From JANNHP01 sp031404455 (GTDB lineage: Bacteria > Planctomycetota > JAJSAM01 > JAJVHW01), in the NCBI GenBank assembly GCA_031404455.1, contig JANNHP010000077.1:1-6794 (forward strand): a stretch of 6,794 nucleotides of DNA. Direction: 5' to 3'. The stretch's first letter is position 1. The number at the start of each line of letters is the position of its first letter. A program made the position numbers and the translations under genes. Of the stretch, positions 1 through 5,020 are shown in pieces. The notes beneath the pieces were generated by a model, which was not told where the DNA came from, made no database searches, and saw only the letters and a program-made list of their open reading frames with translations.

Positions 1-660
1 AGGGCAATGTCAGCCCATACAAAAGATATCCAACCCACAAGCTGATCAAGAGCCAGCGCATGCGCGGGGTCGCGATCAACGCGCCTGCAATACTCAAAAA
101 GATGACCGTCAACCCAAACAGGCTGCCTATGAATGCCAGCCACTTGGTATAAAAATCCGTGCTGGCGATGAGCTTAAGCAGGGTTACAGTCCATGCAAAG
201 AAATATTCAGAGGAGCGGCCGTGATTTAACAAAACATAATAAAACAAAGCAGGTATGATCATGATCCCCGCCATGGTCCACACTTGTTTTGATTTCCAAA
301 AATCCTTTTTAAGCGTAAACAAGACCAGCGCAATTGCCGCGCCGCCCGCGAAGAATGCGATCACAATTTTTACGAAGGCTGCAAAACCAAGAAAGATCCC
401 CGCCCAAATCGCCCATTTCCAACTTTGCTCTTCAGACCAGCGGTATAAAAAATAAATACCAACAACAAAAGCGGATGTCATCAATGGGTCCGGTTGGAAA
501 GAGCGGCTGGCCTGTACCGAAAACGGAAGGACAAGATAATAAGCCAGTGCGAACAACGCCGCCCAGGGCGATGTTGCCCGGCGCATCATGTCAAACAATG
601 CGATACCTGCAGCAAGCCAGAAAAACACTTCCCAAATTCTGGTGGACCAGTCCGCGACCA
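1..660 (-). CDS. GT39/ArnT-like (PMT_2) membrane glycosyltransferase, internal fragment
   Basis: One reading frame on the minus strand is open from about 727 down to base 1 and continues off the left edge. Read from ~655 it gives a strongly hydrophobic protein with about six to seven membrane segments, including VFFWLAAGIALF, ALFALAYYLVLPF, a long WAIWAGIFLGF...FFAGG stretch and WLLISLWVGYLLYGL. Between the first segments lies SRSFQPDPLM, the R-x-F-Q-P-D-P type sequence seen in bacterial family 39 (PMT_2) glycosyltransferases. Those enzymes use polyprenyl-phosphate sugars on the outer face of the inner membrane. The N-terminal part with the catalytic acidic loop is missing: family-like sequence begins abruptly around 640-690, where composition also changes. 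The C-terminus lies outside the window. Base composition is much lower in GC than everything to the right. The substrate cannot be inferred. I am fairly sure of the superfamily and unsure of the exact 5' limit. Confidence 0.75.
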
Positions 661-690
661 CGTTCACGACGAACTCATCGAACGGAGTGA
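640..690. other. composition break; join between two 5'-truncated genes
   Basis: Left of here the DNA is only moderately GC and encodes a glycosyltransferase on the minus strand. Right of here it is high-GC and encodes the tail of an unrelated plus-strand protein. Both genes point away from this spot and both lack their 5' parts, so no start codon or promoter here serves either. This is what an assembly chimera or a deletion/rearrangement endpoint looks like. No inverted-repeat ends or target duplication are visible. The exact base cannot be chosen because both frames stay open across about 50 bases. Confidence 0.6.
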
Positions 691-818
691 TGTACGCCGA
701 CGTAGTTCTCCCGCTTGCTGTGGGTGACTACGTCGAGTTGATCGTGGTGAACACGAACGCCGACGTGAAGGAGGGCACGGCGCAGTCGTGGTTCCAGCTG
801 TACCTCTTGGGCGACTGA
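654..818 (+). CDS. 5'-truncated CDS, C-terminal piece of a possibly C1q-like/tail-type protein
   Basis: The last ~50 codons before the TGA at 816-818 read as a beta-rich C-terminus: YADVVLPLAVGDYVELIVV, then a polar turn, then GTAQSWFQLYLLGD. The GDYVEL core followed by a final aromatic/aliphatic strand resembles the last two strands of C1q-like and some phage-tail or surface beta-sandwich domains. The domain as a whole is not present, so this is a family impression only. The frame nominally opens at an ATG at 588, but 588-~650 belongs to the antisense glycosyltransferase. The true N-terminus therefore seems to be missing rather than short. It converges with the lipoprotein gene, 65 bases away. 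Confidence 0.45.
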   Translation, partial: ATTFTTNSSNGVMYADVVLPLAVGDYVELIVVNTNADVKEGTAQSWFQLYLLGD

Positions 819-883
819 GGCCGGACCGGCGGCACGCTCTGTCGCAGCCGCGGCTCGTCGAGCGACCTCCTCGGCGCCATTTC

Positions 884-1321
884 CTACTTGGTCGTACGTG
901 CAACCACGCCAGCGATATCCGTCTTCAGCGTTGTGAGTAGACGGTCGTCGGTTCCCATGATGCGCTCGCCTTCGGTGCCGTATTCCGCTTCAGAACGGAC
1001 CTGCACTTGCTCGCGCTTCGGCGTGAATTTCACGGTGGCTCGCACGCGGTAGCTCTCAGTGCGCGTGCCGGTCCATGTGTAAATCCAGGAGGTCCGGATG
1101 TACCCGCTCTCCTTGTTGAGCATCTCCATGTCGAACTTCTTCGCCAGGATGTCCACGACCGACTCCCAGACTTCGTCGTAGGTCATGCCCGGCGCGATCT
1201 CCACCGTTGACCACCCAGGCTCGGACACCCGAACGAACGACGTCGGTGCCGACTTACAGCCGCCTACCGCGAGACCGGCGATCGCCACGATCGACAACAG
1301 CACCAAGCGCAAGCAGTTCAT
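884..1321 (-). CDS. small secreted lipoprotein of unknown function
   Basis: The product is 145 residues. The start is the ATG at 1321, not the longer upstream open frame: GGAGG sits six bases before it, and the protein then begins with a proper lipoprotein signal, MNCLR followed by a hydrophobic run ending in LAVGGC. Cys22 is the predicted lipidated residue, followed by Lys-Ser, which would favour outer-membrane sorting under the usual +2 rule. The mature ~123 residues are soluble, alternating alpha/beta: MTYDEVWESVVDILAKKF (helix), then GYIRTSW, then a basic strand and a charged C-terminal helix. The 'Y-x-x-V-W...GYI-x-T-W' layout recalls BamC/helix-grip-type lipoproteins, but I do not recognise a specific family. 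It is divergent from the helicase gene, with 238 bases between the starts, and nothing in the sequence links the two functionally. Confidence 0.8.
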   Translation of the reverse strand: MNCLRLVLLSIVAIAGLAVGGCKSAPTSFVRVSEPGWSTVEIAPGMTYDEVWESVVDILAKKFDMEMLNKESGYIRTSWIYTWTGTRTESYRVRATVKFTPKREQVQVRSEAEYGTEGERIMGTDDRLLTTLKTDIAGVVARTTK

Positions 1322-1327
1322 TGATGT

Positions 1328-1332
1328 CCTCC
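1328..1332 (-). promoter_or_regulatory. Shine-Dalgarno GGAGG of the lipoprotein gene
   Basis: On the minus strand GGAGG stands six bases before the ATG at 1321. It fixes that start, because the open frame continues 67 codons further upstream with no signal-peptide character. Confidence 0.75.
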
Positions 1333-1453
1333 GCTCCGTGAGAGTCCCATCGGCCCGCACGGATGGTACGCGCGTAGCCGTCGCCACATCCAGCCTTGTT
1401 CCCGCCGAGGTCGCGAGTCGGTGAAAGACTGCCGTCGTCGCGGTTACGGGACC

Positions 1454-1481
1454 CGGCGCCACGTCGGCCCGTCGGGCGCCG
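1454..1481. promoter_or_regulatory. 7-bp inverted repeat between divergent genes
   Basis: CGGCGCC (1454-1460) and GGCGCCG (1475-1481) are exact inverse complements separated by 14 bases, about 80 bases before the helicase start and in the divergent intergenic region. It could be an operator. In GC-rich DNA such a dyad can also arise by chance. No convincing -35/-10 pair was found in either direction between 1322 and 1559. Confidence 0.2.
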
Positions 1482-1559
1482 CGGACTACGGAGGACCTGG
1501 GCGCGAGTTGCCCGACACTCATCGCTCAGTCCGATCTTCGCCAAAACCAACGGAGTCAC

Positions 1560-3794
1560 ATGTCGGCCGAACTCATCGCGCCCGTTGCTCACCCCGAAGC
1601 GGTCTTGGCTATCAAGCTGATGGACGGGATGGACACGAACTGGTTCCCGGCAGTGGACGGCCCTGGGACGAATGCACTCCGCCTCGACAGTCTCTTCGTT
1701 CGAAGCACCCTCGGCCTCGGCGAGGTGGAGGGCGCCGAGATTGAGTGCCGTTGGTGGGACGGAGCCGAAGTCCGTTCCGAATCGCGGGCGCTCGCGCGAG
1801 TGAACGGCCGATGGGTGCTCGAGCCGCCGTCTTCGCTCGCGCTCGCCGACATCCGGCCAGCGCGCGGACAGCTCGCGCTGATGCTCTGGGAGCCTCGCCG
1901 TCATGACGCCGAAGGACCTTTGGAATGGCGACTCTCGATCGACTGCCCTGATCCGACTGATCGGCAGATGCGGTCGATGCTCGATCTCGCGCGGAGGTTA
2001 CTCGGCTCGCGACGGTTTGCGGCGACCAGAGAGACGAGGGCCGAGCTTCTTGTGCGTGTCTGCCGTCGGCGGCTCCGCGCGATCGTAGGCGACGAGCCGT
2101 TCGACACCGGGTGCCTGCCCGACGAGGACTTCGAGCAGGCGCGCGAGTGGCTCGAATCTCACCTCACGAAGCGGGAACTCAAGCGCATGCTCGAGAGCGG
2201 CGCGGCCGCGCTTGCGGCGGACGTGATCCCAAAGGTCCGCCGCAAGCGCACTCGGCCAACCGTCGGATTGGCGCAGAGCATCCTGCGGCGCTTTGGTGCC
2301 GACCTTCTCGGAGAGGAGTCGCGCCGCGAAGTCGTGGCGAGCGCGTGGCGCCGGAGCGGACATCAATCTCGCCGGCTACCGGGGCGTTGGAGCCGCGGAC
2401 GACCGTCTGCGGCCGAATTCGTGCGAAGTCTTCGGTTGCCCCCGGTGTTCGCGGGACTTCGCGCCGACGAACCGAGCGACTACGAGGACGTGGATGCGTT
2501 CCGGCCGCTCGGTCCGCTCCACCGCTATCAGGAGCAGGTCGCATCTCGTATCCGCCGCGTCCTGGAGAGCCGCAAACGCGCCGGACGACGCGGAATCGTC
2601 TGGCTCCCGACGGGGACCGGGAAGACGCGCGTGACGGTCGAGACCTTGGTGAGACACCTTCCTCTGGCGTCGACCCAGAACGTGATCGTGTGGATCGCCG
2701 ATCGTGAGGAGATTTGCGAGCAGGCCGTGGAGTCCTTCCGCCACGTGTGGATGACGGCCGGCCTGGAGACGCTCGCAGTGAAGACGGGTGCGGTGCCCCG
2801 ACTTCGGATCGTTCGCTTCTGGGGCGGACGGGAGTGGCAGGAACCTCCTGAGAGCCCGACGGTGGTGATCGCCGGGATCAGTAAGCTCCACCGCGCGCTC
2901 AAGAACGCCGCGTTCAAGGCGGAGTTCGAGGGCTTCCGTCTCCGTGTCGCAGTCGTCGTGTTCGACGAGGCTCACCACGTCGTGGCGCCGACATACCAGC
3001 GCGTCCTCAGCGTCTTCGGACTTGGGCGCCGGATCACGGCCACTGGAATATCGTCTCCGCCACTGCTCGGTCTCACCGCAACCCCCGCCCGGCGCGACGG
3101 CGACGAGACGGCGAAGCTCCACCTCGACTTCGGCGGCCGACTGATCGAACCCGGACTCGCCTATCGTTCGATCGAGGACTTCCAGAGGAAGGGCTACCTC
3201 TCCCGAGTTCGCTACGAGCGAATCGCGACGGAGTACGAGCTCGTCCTCCGCGATAAGGAGCGCGAGGAGTGGAAGCAGTTCCGAACGCTCCCGTCGTCGG
3301 CGCTGCTGCGAATCGGAAAGGACGCCGAACGCAACGCCCGTGTCGTCGCGTCGATTCTCGACGCGCTCCGACGAGTCAAGTCCATGCTGGTCTTCGCGTG
3401 TTCGATCGAACATTCGAAGACGCTGGCGCACGCGCTCTGCGCGTTCGGAGTTCGAGCGGCTCATCTTGACGGCGAGATCCCGCGCCCTCACCGGCGGCAG
3501 ACGATCGAGCGGTTTCGGGACGGCGAACTCGAAGTGGCGGTCAACTGCGATCTTCTCGCGACCGGCTTCGACGCCCCCAACGTGGACGCGGTTGCACTCG
3601 CGCGCCCGATCGAGAGCCCGGTGCTCTTCGCACAGATCGTCGGCCGCGGCATCCGTGGCCCGAGGAACCGAGGCACGCGGAAGTGCCTCATCCTCGACTT
3701 CGAGGACAACGTCGCGCGGATCGGTGATCTTCAGGAGCTCCGCGACAGGTTCCGCGACGAGTTCCTGCTCGCGGCGCGGGCGGCGACGAAGTGA
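1560..3794 (+). CDS. SF2 DEAH-box helicase (ResIII/RadD-like core) with unrecognised N-terminal region
   Basis: The product is 744 residues. The ATG at 1560 has GGAG four bases upstream. The C-terminal ~425 residues are a complete superfamily 2 ATPase: a Q-type element at R322-Y323-Q324, Walker A LPTGTGKT with Lys355, Walker B/motif II DEAH at 469-472, motif III TATP at 506-509, motif V ATGFDAP near 668-671, and motif VI QIVGRGIRG at 692-700 with Arg696 and Arg699 as likely arginine fingers. This set is typical of ResIII-type DNA translocases in restriction, repair and phage-defence systems. Residues 1-320 match nothing I can name and show no clear nuclease motif. The stretch just before the core (EFVRSLRLPPVFAG) reminds me of helicases in defence islands, from memory only. 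The protein ends about 45 residues after motif VI, so no extra C-terminal domain fits. Codon third positions are less GC-biased than in the genes to the right: 9 of the first 41 codons end in A/T, against 4 of 41 in the FHA gene. The gene sits on the element side of the tRNA scar. Confidence 0.9.
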   Translation: MSAELIAPVAHPEAVLAIKLMDGMDTNWFPAVDGPGTNALRLDSLFVRSTLGLGEVEGAEIECRWWDGAEVRSESRALARVNGRWVLEPPSSLALADIRPARGQLALMLWEPRRHDAEGPLEWRLSIDCPDPTDRQMRSMLDLARRLLGSRRFAATRETRAELLVRVCRRRLRAIVGDEPFDTGCLPDEDFEQAREWLESHLTKRELKRMLESGAAALAADVIPKVRRKRTRPTVGLAQSILRRFGADLLGEESRREVVASAWRRSGHQSRRLPGRWSRGRPSAAEFVRSLRLPPVFAGLRADEPSDYEDVDAFRPLGPLHRYQEQVASRIRRVLESRKRAGRRGIVWLPTGTGKTRVTVETLVRHLPLASTQNVIVWIADREEICEQAVESFRHVWMTAGLETLAVKTGAVPRLRIVRFWGGREWQEPPESPTVVIAGISKLHRALKNAAFKAEFEGFRLRVAVVVFDEAHHVVAPTYQRVLSVFGLGRRITATGISSPPLLGLTATPARRDGDETAKLHLDFGGRLIEPGLAYRSIEDFQRKGYLSRVRYERIATEYELVLRDKEREEWKQFRTLPSSALLRIGKDAERNARVVASILDALRRVKSMLVFACSIEHSKTLAHALCAFGVRAAHLDGEIPRPHRRQTIERFRDGELEVAVNCDLLATGFDAPNVDAVALARPIESPVLFAQIVGRGIRGPRNRGTRKCLILDFEDNVARIGDLQELRDRFRDEFLLAARAATK

Positions 3795-3813
3795 GCGTCG
3801 GAGGGGACGCGGC

Positions 3814-3828
3814 CTCGCGTCTCGCGAG
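3814..3828 (+). terminator. GC-rich hairpin after the helicase gene
   Basis: CTCGCG-TCT-CGCGAG is a perfect six-pair stem with a three-base loop, 19 bases after the helicase stop codon. No T-run follows, so it is not a textbook intrinsic terminator. It may instead stabilise the 3' end of the mRNA. Confidence 0.35.
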
Positions 3829-3851
3829 CCACCGCCCCCGAGCCTCCCGCC

Positions 3852-3882
3852 AGAACCACAAGAACCACAAAGAACGCACAAA
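3852..3882 (+). repeat. tandem AGAACCACA-type short repeat
   Basis: Two exact adjacent copies of AGAACCACA (3852-3860, 3861-3869) are followed, after one A, by a degenerate third copy, AGAACGCACA, and AA. The stretch is A-rich and G-poor on this strand and stands out from the surrounding GC-rich DNA. It resembles the dispersed GAACCACAAAGAACACAAAG-type intergenic repeats known from several bacterial phyla. That link is from memory and rests on a short match. Confidence 0.45.
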
Positions 3883-3914
3883 CCGGGGCATCCGGGGGCA
3901 ATCCGCTGCCACGG

Positions 3915-3943
3915 TTGACACGTCTCCCCCATCGCGCTAAACT
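3915..3943 (+). promoter_or_regulatory. sigma70-like promoter sequence
   Basis: A perfect TTGACA (3915-3920) is followed after exactly 17 bases by TAAACT (3938-3943, four of six matches to TATAAT). Transcription would begin near 3950 and run through two hairpins into the 3' half tRNA. No coding gene follows directly. The same TTGACA hexamer recurs in the tRNA anticodon loop at 4015-4020 and inverted at 3950-3955, so it may instead be part of an integrase-binding arrangement. Confidence 0.4.
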
Positions 3944-3955
3944 CTGACCTGTCAA

Positions 3956-3994
3956 CGGGTAAGACACCCGAGGAACGCACCGGAACGTCGGTGC
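3956..3994 (+). other. two consecutive hairpins before the tRNA half
   Basis: CGGGT-AAGAC-ACCCG (3956-3970) is followed by GCACCG-GAACGT-CGGTGC (3977-3994), perfect five- and six-pair stems. They are enclosed by TGTCAA (3950-3955) and TTGACA (4015-4020), which are inverse complements. Together they could form a closed, branched RNA or a cruciform-type attachment structure. The segment stands where the 5' half of the tRNA should be and has no D-arm. Confidence 0.35.
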
Positions 3995-4014
3995 CCAAAG
4001 ACCAGCCGGACCGA

Positions 4015-4059
4015 TTGACAAGGTGGAAGTCGCTGGTTCAATCCCAGCACGGCCCACCA
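4015..4059 (+). tRNA. 3' half only of tRNA-Val(GAC), probable attachment-site scar
   Basis: The 45 bases correspond exactly to tRNA positions 32-76: anticodon loop TTGACAA with anticodon GAC (4017-4019) after T33, the 3' anticodon strand GGTGG, variable loop AAGTC, T-stem GCTGG/CCAGC around TTCAATC, 3' acceptor strand ACGGCCC, discriminator A and encoded CCA. A whole gene would need CCACC before the loop, a D-arm, and GGGCCGT at the 5' end. The bases before the loop read GGACCGA, and no GGGCCGT occurs in the preceding ~400 bases. Tyrosine integrases commonly recombine in the anticodon loop, rebuild the tRNA at one end and leave the original 3' half at the other. The orientation puts the element to the left of 4015 and native chromosome to the right. 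It is not a functional tRNA. Confidence 0.8.
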
Positions 4060-4063
4060 TCCC

Positions 4064-4082
4064 GGCGCCGCGGCTTCGCGCC
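4064..4082 (+). terminator. possible native terminator hairpin of the tRNA-Val gene
   Basis: GGCGC (4064-4068) pairs with GCGCC (4078-4082) around a nine-base loop, starting four bases after CCA. It lacks a T-run. If the tRNA half is the displaced original end, this would be the gene's own downstream sequence, left on the chromosomal side. Confidence 0.3.
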
Positions 4083-4135
4083 TGTCGGCAGCCCCCGAGT
4101 CGCCGGCGGCTGAGCGGTTCGCCCGCAGCCTCGGC

Positions 4136-4150
4136 GTCTCAGTCTGAGAC
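4136..4150. promoter_or_regulatory. perfect 15-base dyad, possible operator upstream of the FHA gene
   Basis: GTCTCAG-T-CTGAGAC has seven-base arms around a single central base, about 90 bases before the FHA gene's start. This spacing and symmetry suit a dimeric regulator better than an RNA hairpin. No promoter hexamers could be placed around it with confidence. Confidence 0.35.
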
Positions 4151-4237
4151 GATCGGCCTCGATCCGCGCGCCTGCCGCCGGACCAGATTGCGAAAGTCGG
4201 CCTCAAGCGCGGCTCCCGGACGATCCGACGAGTAAAC

Positions 4238-4936
4238 GTGGGTTCTTCCGCCGTTGCCATGCTCTTCCTGCCGCCGAGGCCGCCCGTGCGCCTCGCCTTG
4301 GGCCAGCCCTGCGTCCTCGGACGCAGCCCCGGGTGCGACATGCCGATCCCGTCCACGGGCGCCTCGCGGCGCCACGCCCACGTCTGCTGGGAGCAGGAAG
4401 GCATCGTCATCCGCGACCTCTCGAGCACGAACGGCACGTTCGTCAACGGCGAGAAGCTCGCCGGAGCCCGGACGCTGAAGCCCGGCGACCGCATCATGAT
4501 CGGCGACCGCTCCGTCACGTTCTGCCAGGTCGATCCGGCGCTCTCGGGCGACGGCGAGGCCCCGACCGACACCGACACGGTGCTCTTCGCGCAGGGCGGA
4601 GGCGCGATCGGCGGCGACGGCAACGCTTTCGAGGGCAACCTCGCGGAGATCCCGACGTTCGCGATCGTGCAGATGCTCGAGATGGGCATGAAGACCGGCC
4701 TCCTCGAGATCTCGCGCGGTGACGAGCAGCACCGGATCTGGTTCCACTGCGGCATGCCGTTCCACGCGGTCTCCGGCTCGATCGACGGCGTCGAGGCCGC
4801 GTTCGCGATCGTGAGCCCGGTCGACGGCCGCTTCGTCTTCCGCCCGGACGAGGCGAGCCCCGTCCGCTCCATCCACAAGTCGGTCGCCGAGATCCTCCTC
4901 GAGGCGAGCCGCCGGATGGATGAAGCCCAACGTTAG
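4238..4936 (+). CDS. FHA domain-DUF4388 (PATAN) protein
   Basis: The product is 232 residues. An N-terminal forkhead-associated domain spans residues ~15-97 and has the full phosphothreonine-binding signature: GR at 28-29, SRRHA at 43-47, STNGTFVNG at 63-71, then KPGDRIMIGD. An acidic Asp/Thr/Gly-rich linker (~100-130) leads to a DUF4388 domain (~131-230) beginning FEGNLAEIPTFAIVQMLE and containing GLLEISRGDEQHRIWFHCGMPFHA. FHA domains bind phosphorylated partners of Ser/Thr kinases, and DUF4388 proteins are found in signalling and motility contexts, so a cytoplasmic adaptor role is likely. The start is the GTG at 4238, the first usual start after the in-frame stop at 4145. An ATG at 4259 is possible, and neither has a strong ribosome site. 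No kinase is nearby. The near-total G/C in third positions matches the peroxiredoxin and helicase genes to the right, in keeping with native chromosome. Confidence 0.9.
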   Translation: MGSSAVAMLFLPPRPPVRLALGQPCVLGRSPGCDMPIPSTGASRRHAHVCWEQEGIVIRDLSSTNGTFVNGEKLAGARTLKPGDRIMIGDRSVTFCQVDPALSGDGEAPTDTDTVLFAQGGGAIGGDGNAFEGNLAEIPTFAIVQMLEMGMKTGLLEISRGDEQHRIWFHCGMPFHAVSGSIDGVEAAFAIVSPVDGRFVFRPDEASPVRSIHKSVAEILLEASRRMDEAQR

Positions 4937-4962
4937 ACGGCGTCCAGACAGTCCCCGAAAGC

Positions 4963-4990
4963 TTGGCGCGCCCGCGGCCGTGGTGAGAAT
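4963..4990 (+). promoter_or_regulatory. candidate promoter of the selenoperoxiredoxin gene
   Basis: TTGGCG (4963-4968) and GAGAAT (4985-4990) are separated by 16 bases, each with four of six matches to the sigma70 hexamers. Transcription from about 4997 would leave a ~24-base leader carrying the ribosome site. The match is modest. Confidence 0.3.
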
Positions 4991-5008
4991 CCTCCGCCTC
5001 GTCTCTAC

Positions 5009-5015
5009 AAGGAGG
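5009..5015 (+). promoter_or_regulatory. strong Shine-Dalgarno AAGGAGG of the peroxiredoxin gene
   Basis: AAGGAGG ends five bases before the GTG at 5021. It makes that GTG the start and shows that the reading frame interrupted by TGA at 5207 is a properly initiated gene. Confidence 0.85.
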
Positions 5016-5020
5016 ACAAC

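Larger units (their letters stand above)
3795..4237. other. gene-free 443-base region with element boundary
   Basis: No coding frame here has a believable start and protein-like composition. The minus-strand frames that cross it give the stock peptides GRAGIEPATS and LGLNQRLPPC, which are what the antisense of a tRNA T-arm translates to. In order the region holds a GC hairpin after the helicase stop, a tandem A/C-rich repeat, a sigma70-like promoter sequence, two short hairpins, a 3' half tRNA-Val, a GC-rich hairpin just after it, and a perfect dyad ahead of the FHA gene. These are listed separately. Confidence 0.7.

Noticed and set aside
1..818. Plus-strand ORFs at 255-455, 334-690 and 494-727
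   Set aside because: They are antisense to the membrane glycosyltransferase frame or out of frame with the C-terminal fragment, and show no protein-like features.
853..863. GCTCG-T-CGAGC dyad between the convergent genes as a terminator
   Set aside because: Arms are only five bases around a single central base, and no T-run follows on either strand; too weak to call.
2376..3998. 540-codon open frame on the minus strand across the helicase gene
   Set aside because: It is antisense to clear helicase motifs, has the charged low-complexity composition typical of shadow frames in GC-rich DNA, and crosses the non-coding region.
4015..4059. Complete tRNA, intron-split tRNA, or tmRNA 3' end
   Set aside because: No GGGCCGT 5' acceptor strand, D-arm or 5' anticodon strand lies within about 400 bases upstream. 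No group I intron core or tmRNA tag frame was seen, and the match fits a canonical tRNA-Val from position 32 on.
3731..4060. Minus-strand protein starting MVGRAGIEPATS, and an overlapping frame with LGLNQRLPPC
   Set aside because: These are the well-known false peptides from translating the complement of a tRNA T-arm. Here they reveal the tRNA half, not a protein.
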